A program made the translations under genes and the position numbers. From Nocardioides sp. (GTDB taxonomy: Bacteria; Actinomycetota; Actinomycetes; Propionibacteriales; Nocardioidaceae), in assembly GCF_030655615.1 (NCBI RefSeq), contig NZ_JAURVJ010000108.1, positions 1 to 45,413 of the forward strand: a stretch of 45,413 nt of DNA, read 5' to 3'. This document shows, piece by piece, positions 34,780 to 42,161 of this stretch. Numbering within the stretch: position 1 is the stretch's first letter; every line of letters starts with the position of its first letter. Below the pieces are notes generated by a model. It was given only the letters and a program-made list of their open reading frames with translations, searched no databases and was not told the origin of the DNA.

Positions 34780-34836
34780 GGTGCGTGAGCCACCGTTCCG
34801 GGCAGTCGGAGGGCCTTGTTCGGTGGCTGACGCACC
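34780..34836. repeat. Inverted repeat 1 (16-bp arms)
   Basis: GGTGCGTGAGCCACCG (34780-34795) and CGGTGGCTGACGCACC (34821-34836) pair with one mismatch over a 25-nt loop. It begins 27 nt after the thioesterase stop and might act as its terminator, without a U-tract. Confidence 0.75.
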
Positions 34837-34858
34837 GCCGGCCGGGGTCGGGAGGAGT

Positions 34859-34954
34859 TCGAGGCGACTTCCTCACCGGCAGCACGACTTACCCGCCCGA
34901 ATACGGGCGGGTAAGTCGCACCAACGGTGAGGTAGTCGCGTCCGGCCGCCTCGA
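34859..34954. repeat. Inverted repeat 2, nested (three arm pairs)
   Basis: Innermost: CGACTTACCCGCCCG (34885-34899), loop AATA, exact complement at 34904-34918. Middle: GCGACTTCCTCACCG (34864-34878) with CGGTGAGGTAGTCGC (34925-34939), one mismatch. Outermost: TCGAGGCG (34859-34866) with CGCCTCGA (34947-34954), which competes with the middle stem for three bases. Confidence 0.8.
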
Positions 34955-35016
34955 CCTCCGTTCTCGCCGATATCCGGACCAAGACCGCGTACCAGGCCCG
35001 CAAGGTGAGGTTCTAC

Positions 35017-35070
35017 GACGAAACTCCCGGTTCTAGCCCGAAGCTTCGTACGAGAACCGGGAGAAACGTC
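35017..35070. repeat. Inverted repeat 3, sharing sequence with the gap at 15605
   Basis: GACGAAACTCCCGGTTCT (35017-35034) pairs with AGAACCGGGAGAAACGTC (35053-35070), the inner 11 bp perfectly, around a loop holding the palindrome CGAAGCTTCG (35039-35048). Bases 35020-35058 match 15710-15748 at 30 of 39 positions. Confidence 0.8.
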
Positions 35071-35098
35071 GGGTCAGCGTGACGGGTGGGACACGTGA

Positions 35099-35259
35099 GG
35101 GCTGTCTGCGCATGGACGAGGGCGCGGCGGAGCCCGCCCTTGTCTGCGCCATCAAGCATCCCGGGAGAGGCTCGCTGTCAGGATCGCGCAGCGACCGCGT
35201 AGCGGCGCCGAAGGCGTCCTTGACAGGGAGGCCCGGGATGCTAAGCGCGCGGACAGCCC
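35099..35259. repeat. Inverted repeat 4, large branched stem (possible structured RNA or mobile repeat)
   Basis: Outer stem GGGCTGTCTGCGC (35099-35111) with GCGCGGACAGCCC (35247-35259), one G-T. A side hairpin GGGCG/CGCCC lies at 35120-35139. Inner stem AGCATCCCGGG (35155-35165) with CCCGGGATGCT (35232-35242), perfect. Next CTGTCA-GGA (35175-35183) with TCC-T-TGACAG (35217-35226). Apical hairpins CCGC-GTA-GCGG (35195-35205) and CGCC-GAA-GGCG (35206-35216). The nesting is consistent throughout, giving one branched fold of 161 nt. Confidence 0.8.
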
Positions 35260-35319
35260 GACCCCGAATGACTCAAGGCCAGCAAGGACCGTGCCGAACG
35301 GGACGACCAGGATCAGATC

Positions 35320-36372
35320 TCAGTCGAACCAGGACCGCTTCATGGTGAACAACCACCGCACCATCGGGTGCTCGGAGACCGAGTAGAGCAGGTCCTCGTC
35401 GGGCCAGTAGGCGATGTCCTCGTTGCCCATCGGGGTGGCGTGGGGGTGGTGGGTGAAGTCGTCGGGGGTGCCGGCATAGACCGAGCCGCGCTCGCGCCGG
35501 CCCTGCGAGACGGTGAGGTAGAGGCGGCCGTGGGCGTGGACGGCGCCCTGCATCCGGCGGGGTCCGTCGCCGAGCGTCTGCAGCACGGCGCGGTCGTCGT
35601 CACCGGTCTCGAGCAGGCCGGTGGTCGGGTCGATGGCGAAGCGCGCGAGGCGGCGGGTGCGGGTGGGGTCGTTGGTGTACTCGCCGGCGAGCAGCGCCGG
35701 CGGCTCGCAGCCGCGGTCGAGGGAGAGGAACGAGTAGCGGAAGCCCTCGAGCCCCTCGTCCTTGCGCGCCTGGTAGTGCCACCTCGCGGGCAGCACGTAG
35801 CGGTAGCCGTAGGCCGCGTCGCGGCCGCGCACGCGGAGCAGGTCGTCGATCCGGAAGGTGTACATGCCCTTGCCGGTCGCGGCGACGTGGAGGTGCTCGC
35901 CGTGCCAGACGACGCCGCCGGCGTGCACGTGCAGCGGCTCGAGCCCGCCGTCGGCGGTGGGACGGACGAGCAGGACGTGGCGGTAGGCGAGGGAGTCGAG
36001 GTCCATCACGGTCACCCGTGAGCCGTGCTTGGTGTCGTCCCACGGCAGCTTCTTGGCGTACGACGACATGACGACGAGCCGGCGGCCGTGGGTGTCGTCC
36101 CTGCCGGCGTCGGCGGCGGTCGTCACGCCCTGCGGCCACCACCGCAGGTCGAGCTGGTCGCGCAGGTCGAGCCGCCACGCCTCGTGCACGGCGCGCCCGG
36201 GCGCCCAGGAGCGGGTCAGCCTCCGGGGCAGGTCGCCGAGCAGGCCGTCGAGCCCAGCCCGGCCGTCGCTCCGTGCGACGAGCGCCTCGATGGCGTCGGC
36301 CTGGTCGTCCACGCGCTGGAGGTAGAGGCCCCTCGCCTCGCCACCTGCCTCACCGCTCGTCGGGCTGGTCAT
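35320..36372 (-). CDS. Hypothetical protein, probably beta-propeller-like
   Basis: 350 residues from ATG 36372. No signal peptide or membrane segment. After a helical N-terminus (LYLQRVDDQADAIEALVARSDG), repeated beta-strand motifs follow: RRLVVMSSYAKKLPWDDTKHGSRVTVMDLDS, HAGGVVWHGEHLHVAATGKGMYTFRIDDL, YRYSFLSLDRGCEPPALLAGEYTND and RMQGAVHAHGRLYLTVSQGRRERGSVYAG. The spacing suggests a propeller with binding surface rather than an enzyme with recognised motif. Similar hypothetical proteins occur in streptomycetes. It is divergent from the Nudix gene with 18 nt between starts. Confidence 0.7.
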   Translation of the reverse strand: MTSPTSGEAGGEARGLYLQRVDDQADAIEALVARSDGRAGLDGLLGDLPRRLTRSWAPGRAVHEAWRLDLRDQLDLRWWPQGVTTAADAGRDDTHGRRLVVMSSYAKKLPWDDTKHGSRVTVMDLDSLAYRHVLLVRPTADGGLEPLHVHAGGVVWHGEHLHVAATGKGMYTFRIDDLLRVRGRDAAYGYRYVLPARWHYQARKDEGLEGFRYSFLSLDRGCEPPALLAGEYTNDPTRTRRLARFAIDPTTGLLETGDDDRAVLQTLGDGPRRMQGAVHAHGRLYLTVSQGRRERGSVYAGTPDDFTHHPHATPMGNEDIAYWPDEDLLYSVSEHPMVRWLFTMKRSWFD

Positions 36373-36377
36373 CGGGC

Positions 36378-36383
36378 TAGTCT
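36378..36383 (+). promoter_or_regulatory. Probable -10 element of the Nudix gene (TAGTCT)
   Basis: TAGTCT is followed by 7 nt and GTG 36391, with no Shine-Dalgarno. Confidence 0.4.
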
Positions 36384-36390
36384 CGCCGAC

Positions 36391-36777
36391 GTGAGCAGGA
36401 GGGTCGTCGTCGGTGCCGCGGTGCTGCGTGAGGGTCGGCTGCTCGCGTGCCGGCGTACGACGCCCGCGGCCGCCGCCGGCCGGTGGGAGCTCCCGGGCGG
36501 CAAGGTCGAGGACGGCGAGACGCGCGACGCCGCGCTTGTCCGCGAGGTCGCCGAGGAGCTCGGGGTCGACGTCAGCGTGACGGGCTGGCTCGAGGGCAGC
36601 GCCCCGATCGCCGACACCCACGAGCTGCGCGTCGCGACCTGCACGGTCGCCGTGTGGACGCCCTACCCCGTCGAGCACGACCGCCTGCGCTGGCTTGGCG
36701 CCGCCGACCTCGACGAGGTCGACTGGCTCGAGCCCGACCGGCCCTTCCTCGGCGAGCTCAAGGGGCTGCTCCCGTGA
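36391..36777 (+). CDS. Nudix hydrolase, MutT-like (deoxy)nucleoside triphosphate pyrophosphohydrolase
   Basis: 128 residues, GTG start. The Nudix box GGKVEDGETRDAALVREVAEELGV has all metal-binding Glu residues. VVVGAAVLREGRLLACRRTTPAAAAGRWELPGG and LRWLGAADLDEVDWLEPDRPFLGELK fit MutT-type enzymes that clean oxidised nucleotides from the pool, such as 8-oxo-dGTP. The stop overlaps the following small gene (GTGA), so the two are coupled. Confidence 0.9.
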   Translation: MSRRVVVGAAVLREGRLLACRRTTPAAAAGRWELPGGKVEDGETRDAALVREVAEELGVDVSVTGWLEGSAPIADTHELRVATCTVAVWTPYPVEHDRLRWLGAADLDEVDWLEPDRPFLGELKGLLP

Positions 36778-37064
36778 TCGGCCCGACCCGCGGCCGGGGC
36801 ATCTTCTTCGACGAGGACGACGCGCGTGCGGTGGCCTCGCGCCTCACCGCCGAGGGCTACGCCGTCGACGTGACGCGCGAGCGGCTCGCCGGCGAGGACG
36901 ACGACGAGGACCACCCGTGGGCCGTCGTCACCGACGCCCCCGCGGTCGTCCTGGAGCTGCTGGTCGACGAGCACGACGGCTGGTACGACGTCGAGGAGCC
37001 TTCCGAGCCGGCGCTGCCGCCGCTCGTCCTGCCGACAGCGCCGAAGCGGCTCAAGCGCGACTGA
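36774..37064 (+). CDS. Small acidic hypothetical protein
   Basis: 96 residues, GTG start overlapping the Nudix stop. GIFFDEDDARAVASRLTAEGYAVDVTRERLAGEDDDEDHPWAVVTDAP has the look of RraB-type or similar ferredoxin-like small proteins, but I cannot assign it. The end is basic (TAPKRLKRD). Coupling to the Nudix gene suggests a joint role. Confidence 0.7.
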   Translation: MIGPTRGRGIFFDEDDARAVASRLTAEGYAVDVTRERLAGEDDDEDHPWAVVTDAPAVVLELLVDEHDGWYDVEEPSEPALPPLVLPTAPKRLKRD

Positions 37065-37085
37065 CCGGCTCCCCGGAGAGCCGGG

Positions 37086-38102
37086 TCAGGGCGTGCAGGC
37101 CAGGAAGCCGTCCTGCTGCTGGGCGGCGGCCAGGCTCGCGGTCGGTTCGTCGAGGTCGAGGTCGACCCGGACCACCGAGCCCTCGCGGGAGAGGTCGAAC
37201 GAGCCGAGGTCGGACACCGGCTCGCCGGTGGCGGCGAGGTCGCCCTCCTCGAGATAGGTACGGCGGGCGTCGAGGTCGGCCTCGGCGGCGTCGTCGTCCT
37301 CGAGCTCGATCCGGGCGCGCAGCTCGGCGTCGTCGCCGGACACCACGAACGCCGTGGCCTCGGGGGTGCCCAGGTCGGCCACGCCCGCGGCCTCGAGCTG
37401 CTCGGGGGTGGCGCGGGTGGAGCCGCAGGCGGGCGGCCGTCCGACCAGGGCGTACTGCACGTCGCCGGCGTCGTCGAGGAGGTCGTCCAGCGCGTCGGTG
37501 TCGGCGAGCGACTCGGCCTCGTCGTCGACGACCCGCAGGATGCCCTCGGCCGAGCCGACGACCAGCAGGTGCTCGTCGGGGTCGACCGTCACCTCGAGCC
37601 AGTTCGACGGGTAGAGCCCGCTGGCGTCGTCCGACGCGTCGAGGACGAGGTGGCGCCGGCCGCGGAGGTCGCTCTCGGCGTAGCCGGAGTCGGCGAGGGC
37701 GTCGGCCACCGCGCCGAGGTCGACCTCGTCGTCGAGCCGGTAGGCCGTGAACGCGCCATCGTCGTCGAGACCGCCCACGCTCCACCGGACGTCGAGCTCG
37801 CTCATCTCGGCGTCCTGCATGGCCACGACGAACTCGGTGAGCAGGTCCTCGGCGTCGGTGGGGTCGCCGTCGACGGCCTCTGCGTAGCGCCGCAGGTCGT
37901 CCTCGCTCGCGCCGTCCTCGACGTCGTCGACCCCGAGCCGCTCGGCGATCGCCTCGCGGTCGCGGAACACGAGCCGGGTCGCGCTGTCCGGCGTGATCTC
38001 GAGGGCGTCCCCCAGGTGGTCGTCGCCGCCGAGCAGCGCGCAGGAGGTGAGGGACGGCACGACGAGCGCGAGCGCCACCGACGTCGCCAGGACTCTCCGC
38101 AT
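37086..38102 (-). CDS. Hypothetical lipoprotein
   Basis: 338 residues from ATG 38102. Signal peptide MRRVLATSVALALVVPSLTSC with lipobox LTSC (Cys 21). The mature part is strongly acidic (many Asp/Glu, e.g. DDDDAAEADLDARR) with two further Cys (RPPACGS; FLACTP at the end). It has alternating helix-strand regions such as LDVRWSVGGLDDDGAFTAYRLDDEVDLGAVADALADSGY, likely a repeated alpha/beta domain. No family recognised. It is divergent from mshB with 90 nt between. Confidence 0.75.
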   Translation of the reverse strand: MRRVLATSVALALVVPSLTSCALLGGDDHLGDALEITPDSATRLVFRDREAIAERLGVDDVEDGASEDDLRRYAEAVDGDPTDAEDLLTEFVVAMQDAEMSELDVRWSVGGLDDDGAFTAYRLDDEVDLGAVADALADSGYAESDLRGRRHLVLDASDDASGLYPSNWLEVTVDPDEHLLVVGSAEGILRVVDDEAESLADTDALDDLLDDAGDVQYALVGRPPACGSTRATPEQLEAAGVADLGTPEATAFVVSGDDAELRARIELEDDDAAEADLDARRTYLEEGDLAATGEPVSDLGSFDLSREGSVVRVDLDLDEPTASLAAAQQQDGFLACTP

Positions 38103-38192
38103 GGGCCCATCATGTCCCGCGCCGCGACCGCCGGCGGGACGAGGGTCGGGACCGTGCGAGCGGCCGTGCGCGGCGTCATTACGCTGGAGGAC

Positions 38193-39113
38193 ATGAGCGA
38201 AACCCCGGCACAGCGTCTGCTCCTCGTGCACGCCCACCCCGACGACGAGTCGATCGGTCAGGGCGCCACGATGGCCAAGTACGCCGCCGAGGGACGTGGC
38301 GTGACCCTGGTGACCTGCACGGCCGGCGAGATGGGCGAGATCCTCGTCCCCGAGCTCGAGCACCTCGCGGCCGACAAGGAGGACAAGCTCGGCGAGCACC
38401 GACGCGGTGAGCTCGACGCGGCGATGGCCGAGCTCGGCGTCACCGACCACCGGTTCCTCGGTGGGTTCGGGCGGTTCCGTGACTCCGGGATGAAGTGGCA
38501 CGACGAGGGCTACGCGATCGCCGCCGACGACACCCACGACAACGCCTTCTCGCGGGCCGACCTCACCGAGGCCGCCGACCTGCTGGTCGCGGTCATCCGC
38601 GAGGTGCGCCCGCAGGTGCTCGTCACCTACGACGAGTTCGGCGGCTACGGCCACCCCGACCACATCCAGGCCCACCGGGTCGCGACCTACGGGGCCGCGC
38701 TGGCCGCGGTGCCGTCGTACAAGCCGGAGCTGGGGGAGGCGTGGGACATCGCCAAGATCTACTGGGGTGCGATGTCGGAGAGCCGGATGCGGGCCGGGCT
38801 GCGGGCGCTGCGCGACGCCGGTGACACGACGAGCTTCGAGGGCATGGACCCCGACGGCCCGCTGCCCCACTTCGTGACCCCCGACGAGAACCTGTCCGCG
38901 GTCGTCGACGCCGGCGACCACGTCGACCAGAAGATGGCGGCGCTGGCCGCCCACAAGACGCAGATCACCATGGACGGCCCGTTCTTCGCGCTGTCCAACA
39001 ACGTCGGCTCCAACGCGTGGGGCGCCGAGTTCTACCGGATCGCCAAGGGCGACCGCGGCCCGGTCGGCGACGACGGCCTCGAGCCCGACCTCTTCGCCGG
39101 GCTGGCGATCTGA
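38193..39113 (+). CDS. mshB: N-acetyl-1-D-myo-inositol-2-amino-2-deoxy-alpha-D-glucopyranoside deacetylase
   Basis: 306 residues. MshB removes the acetyl group from GlcNAc-Ins in mycothiol synthesis. The zinc motif AHPDDES (H15, D17-D18) and GGYGHPDHIQAH near 150-160 are present, as are VTCTAGEMGE, LGGFGRFRDSGM, ALSNN and the MshB-type end EPDLFAGLAI, which separate it from the related amidase Mca. CTGGAGG lies before the ATG. The order mshB, small membrane protein, later fdxA and an aminotransferase matches Rv1170-Rv1178 of M. tuberculosis with other genes between. Confidence 0.93.
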   Translation: MSETPAQRLLLVHAHPDDESIGQGATMAKYAAEGRGVTLVTCTAGEMGEILVPELEHLAADKEDKLGEHRRGELDAAMAELGVTDHRFLGGFGRFRDSGMKWHDEGYAIAADDTHDNAFSRADLTEAADLLVAVIREVRPQVLVTYDEFGGYGHPDHIQAHRVATYGAALAAVPSYKPELGEAWDIAKIYWGAMSESRMRAGLRALRDAGDTTSFEGMDPDGPLPHFVTPDENLSAVVDAGDHVDQKMAALAAHKTQITMDGPFFALSNNVGSNAWGAEFYRIAKGDRGPVGDDGLEPDLFAGLAI

Positions 39114-39487
39114 ACGGGACCACCGCGCTGCACCTGCTCCGGGGGCTCGGCCTGGCGGTGCTGGGTGCGCTGGTCGGGTCCGCCGCGGTCCTGACCCACG
39201 GGCGCCCGACCGGGCTGGTGCTCGGCCTGGTGGCGAGCGCGGCCGGGGCGTACGCCCTGCGCGGCGGGTGGTCGCTCCGCTTCTCCTTCACCACCGGGTG
39301 GGTCGCCGTGCTCGCCTACGCGCTGCTGCCGCGCGCCTCGGGCGGCTACCTCATCGGCTCCGACGCCCGCGGCTACACGCTCCTCGTCTTCGGCCTCGTC
39401 CTGATGCTGTTCGGCATCGTCACCGTTCGGCCCCTGCGGCCCCCCGCGGCCACCACGGCCGGCGGTAACACCAGATCCCTAGACTGA
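39110..39487 (+). CDS. Small membrane protein following mshB (DUF6113-like)
   Basis: About 125 residues with four membrane segments (LHLLRGLGLAVLGALVGSAAVL; GLVLGLVASAAGAYAL; TTGWVAVLAYALLP; YTLLVFGLVLMLFGIVTV). The frame's only start covering the first segment and lying near the mshB stop is CTG 39110, overlapping it; otherwise GTG 39017 would overlap mshB by 97 nt. The start is therefore uncertain. Position after mshB matches Rv1171 and the streptomycete DUF6113 proteins. Its stop overlaps the TAGACT of the next gene. Confidence 0.6.
   Translation: MNGTTALHLLRGLGLAVLGALVGSAAVLTHGRPTGLVLGLVASAAGAYALRGGWSLRFSFTTGWVAVLAYALLPRASGGYLIGSDARGYTLLVFGLVLMLFGIVTVRPLRPPAATTAGGNTRSLD
39480..39485 (+). 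promoter_or_regulatory. Probable -10 element of the VanW-family gene (TAGACT)
   Basis: TAGACT overlaps the previous stop codon and is followed by 6 nt and GTG 39492. Confidence 0.45.
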
Positions 39488-39491
39488 CGCG

Positions 39492-41225
39492 GTGGAGAAC
39501 CGCGACGAGCGACCCGAACGCGCCCGGGGCCGCGTGGTCCTGGTGGTCGCGCTGGTGCTCGTCCTGCTGGTCGGGGGCGGGTACGCCGCCGCCTACGGGC
39601 TCGCCGGCGACAAGCTGCCCCGCGGTGCGTCCGTCGCGGGCGTCGACGTCGGCGGGCTCTCGCCGGCCGCGGCCGAGGACGCCCTGCGCGACGGCCTCGC
39701 CGACCGCGTCGCCGGGCCGATCGAGGTCTCCGTCGAGGACCGCACCGGCGAGGTCGACCCGGCCGAGGCCGGCCTCGAGGTCGACTACGCCGCGTCCGTG
39801 GCCGCCGTCGGCGGGGGTCGGTCGTGGAGCCCGGGCACCCTGTGGGACCACTACGTCGGCGGCGAGGACGACACCGACGCCGTCGTCCGCGTCGACGACA
39901 CTGCGCTCGACGCCGCTGTCGCCGAGCTCGCGACCGGGCTCGGCACCGACCCCGTCGACGGTGCGGTCGCCTTCGAGAGGGGCCGTGTCGTCGTCACCGA
40001 CCCCGTGCCCGGACGCGGTCTCGAGCCCGACTCCACCCGGGAGGCCCTCGTGGCGTCCTACCTCACCGGCGAGCGTGCCGACCTCGAGATCACCCAGCTG
40101 ACGCCCGACATCGACGACGGCGACGTCGAGGAGGCGGTCACCGCCTTCGCCGAGCCCGCGCTGTCGGGCCCGGTCACCCTGCGCATCGGCTCGGCCGGCG
40201 TACGGCTGCGCCCACGCCAGTACGCCCGGGCGCTGTCGCTCGTGGCGACCGACGGGGCCCTGGTGCCGACCGTCGACGCCGACGTCCTCGTGCCGCTCGT
40301 CGAGCGGGCCACCGCCGGCGAGGGCGCTCCGGTCGACGCGCGCATCGAGCTCGTCGACGGGCGGCCCCGGATCATCAAGGCCAAGCCCGGCGTGACGTTC
40401 GAGCCCGACGGCGTGGCCGACGCGTTCCTCGAGGCCGTCGTCAAGTCCGACGGCGAGCGCACGGCCAAGGTCGCGGGCACGGTCCAGCAGCCCGACTTCA
40501 CGACCAAGGACGCCCGCGCGCTCGGCGTACGGCGTCAGGTCTCGGAGTTCACGACCTACTTCCCCTACGCCGACTACCGCAACGTCAACATCGGCCGGGC
40601 CGCCGAGATCGTCGACGGCACCCTGCTCAAGCCCGGCGAGGTCTTCTCGCTCAACGACGTCGTGGGGGAGCGGACCGTCGAGAACGGCTTCACCGAGGGC
40701 ACGATCATCAGCAACGGCATCTTCGTCAAGGACCTCGGCGGCGGCGTCTCGCAGATGGCGACGACGACGTTCAACGCCATGTTCTACGCCGGTCTCGAGG
40801 ACATCGAGCACAAGCCGCACTCGGTCTTCATCGACCGCTACCCGGTCGGCCGCGAGGCCACCGTCGCGTTCGGCTCCGTCGACCTGCGGTTCCGCAACGA
40901 CACCGACTACGGCGTCCTCATCAACGCCGAGCTGACGCCGTCGACCCCGTCGTCGCAGGGCGTGCTCACCGTGCGGATGTTCTCGACCAAGGTCTGGGAC
41001 ATCTCCGAGGTCACCTCCGACCGCTACGCCTACGTCTCGCCGGGCACGCAGACCCTCGACACCACCAACTGCGTCCCCAACACCGGCTACTCCGGCTTCC
41101 AGGTCGACGTCACCCGGATCTTCAGGCGCCCGGGCTCCGACGAGGTGGTGCGGCGCGAGAAGTTCCACACCGACTACATCGCCAACGACACGGTCATCTG
41201 CCGCCCGCCGGGCTCGCTGCCCTGA
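39492..41225 (+). CDS. VanW-family protein with peptidoglycan-binding-like domains
   Basis: 577 residues, GTG start. One N-terminal membrane helix (GRVVLVVALVLVLLVGGGYAAAYGL), then VAGVDVGGLSPAAAEDAL and two YoaR-type putative peptidoglycan-binding domains (about 50-340), then VanW (about 370-530): EFTTYFPYADYRNVNIGRAAEIVDGTLLKPGEVFSLNDVVGERTVENGF, KDLGGGVSQMATTTFNAMFYAGL, RYPVGREATVAFGSVDLRFRNDTDYGVLI. A cell-envelope role is expected, since these proteins are anchored outside and often lie with wall genes; the catalytic nature is not known. CxxN-like Cys (TTNCVP; VICRPP) near the end may form a disulphide. Confidence 0.9.
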   Translation: MENRDERPERARGRVVLVVALVLVLLVGGGYAAAYGLAGDKLPRGASVAGVDVGGLSPAAAEDALRDGLADRVAGPIEVSVEDRTGEVDPAEAGLEVDYAASVAAVGGGRSWSPGTLWDHYVGGEDDTDAVVRVDDTALDAAVAELATGLGTDPVDGAVAFERGRVVVTDPVPGRGLEPDSTREALVASYLTGERADLEITQLTPDIDDGDVEEAVTAFAEPALSGPVTLRIGSAGVRLRPRQYARALSLVATDGALVPTVDADVLVPLVERATAGEGAPVDARIELVDGRPRIIKAKPGVTFEPDGVADAFLEAVVKSDGERTAKVAGTVQQPDFTTKDARALGVRRQVSEFTTYFPYADYRNVNIGRAAEIVDGTLLKPGEVFSLNDVVGERTVENGFTEGTIISNGIFVKDLGGGVSQMATTTFNAMFYAGLEDIEHKPHSVFIDRYPVGREATVAFGSVDLRFRNDTDYGVLINAELTPSTPSSQGVLTVRMFSTKVWDISEVTSDRYAYVSPGTQTLDTTNCVPNTGYSGFQVDVTRIFRRPGSDEVVRREKFHTDYIANDTVICRPPGSLP

Positions 41226-41282
41226 CGCGGCGCGTCGCGGAAGCCACGAGAACGGGTGGGCTCCGGTGTCGGTGGCCCGGTC

Positions 41283-41288
41283 TACAGT
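41283..41288 (+). promoter_or_regulatory. Probable -10 element of the lipase gene (TACAGT)
   Basis: TACAGT is followed by 8 nt and ATG 41297, in the 71-nt gap after the VanW-family gene. Confidence 0.4.
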
Positions 41289-41296
41289 CCCGTGAC

Positions 41297-42133
41297 ATGC
41301 GCCACACTCTCGGACCCCTCGTCGTCGTCCTCCTGCTCGCGGCCGGTCTGACCGCGACCGCCCCCGCCCCGGCCACGGCCCTGCCGACGCTGCCGACCTC
41401 GCCCCTCGGCGACCCGCCGGGGGCCAACGACTGGAGCTGCCGGCCGACCGCGTCCCACCCGACGCCGGTGGTCCTCGTCCACGGCACCGGCGGCGACCGC
41501 ACCAACCTGCTGCAGCGGCTCTCCGCCGGCATCAAGGCGGCCGGGTTCTGCGTCTACTCCCTCGACTACGGCAACCGCGGGCTCGACGACATCGCCGCCT
41601 CCGCCGGCGAGCTCAAGACCTTCACCCAGCGCGTGCTGCGCTCGACCGGGGCCCGCAAGGTCTCGATGGTCGGCCACTCGCAGGGCGGAATGATGCCGCG
41701 CTACTACATCAAGTTCCTCGGAGGCGACAGCGTGATCGACGACCTCGTCGGTCTGTCTCCGTCCAACCACGGCACCCGCATCACCGCGGGCGACAACGCG
41801 TTCACGCGGCTCGTCGGCTTCGCCTGCACGTCGTGCGTCCAGCAGGGCGCCGGGTCCCCGTTCCTCACGCGCCTCAACGCCGGCGACGAGACCCCCGGTG
41901 CCGTGAGCTACACCCAGGTCACCACCCGCTACGACGAGGTCGTCGTCCCGCACACCTCCGGCTACCTCGCCGCCGGACCCCGCACCACCAACATCACCCT
42001 GCAGAGCAAGTGCCCGCTCGAGCTCACCGAGCACCTCGGCACCCCGCTGGCGACCCCCTCGCTGTCGATCACGCTCGACGCGCTGACCCACGTCGGTCCG
42101 GCCCGACCGGCCTTCCAGCCCCGCTGCCTCTGA
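41297..42133 (+). CDS. Secreted lipase/esterase (alpha/beta hydrolase, lipase class 2-type)
   Basis: 278 residues. A Sec signal peptide (MRHTLGPLVVVLLLAAGLTATAPAPATA) precedes the mature protein. TPVVLVHGTGGDRTNLLQRLSAGIKAAGFCVYSLDYGN has the oxyanion-loop HGTGG; the nucleophile is S128 in GHSQGG. Asp is likely in TRYDEVVVPHTSGYL and His in DALTHVGPARPAF. It resembles actinobacterial extracellular lipases (LipA/EstA-like), with Cys pairs probably forming disulphides. Function: hydrolysis of extracellular lipid esters. Confidence 0.9.
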   Translation: MRHTLGPLVVVLLLAAGLTATAPAPATALPTLPTSPLGDPPGANDWSCRPTASHPTPVVLVHGTGGDRTNLLQRLSAGIKAAGFCVYSLDYGNRGLDDIAASAGELKTFTQRVLRSTGARKVSMVGHSQGGMMPRYYIKFLGGDSVIDDLVGLSPSNHGTRITAGDNAFTRLVGFACTSCVQQGAGSPFLTRLNAGDETPGAVSYTQVTTRYDEVVVPHTSGYLAAGPRTTNITLQSKCPLELTEHLGTPLATPSLSITLDALTHVGPARPAFQPRCL

Positions 42134-42149
42134 GCGCCGGCACCCGCCG

Positions 42150-42155
42150 TAGCGT
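42150..42155 (+). promoter_or_regulatory. Probable -10 element of the CDF gene (TAGCGT)
   Basis: TAGCGT is followed by 6 nt and GTG 42162; no Shine-Dalgarno. Confidence 0.45.
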
Positions 42156-42161
42156 CATGGC

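Larger units (their letters stand above)
34754..35319. other. Gene-free convergent gap filled with inverted repeats
   Basis: 566 nt between two converging genes. No coding frame has coding character. It contains four separate inverted-repeat structures (listed singly), plus unstructured sequence at 34955-35016 and 35260-35319. Confidence 0.75.

Noticed and set aside
34884..34918. Possible CRISPR repeat or attachment site
   Set aside because: Single palindrome, no spaced copies, no cas or integrase gene in the window.
35099..35259. tRNA or known riboswitch in the repeat-rich gap
   Set aside because: No T-loop consensus, CCA end or recognised riboswitch core; the stems are longer than those of a tRNA.
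35079..35348. 89-codon frame across inverted repeat 4
   Set aside because: It follows the repeat arms rather than codon structure and ends antisense to the hypothetical gene at 35320.
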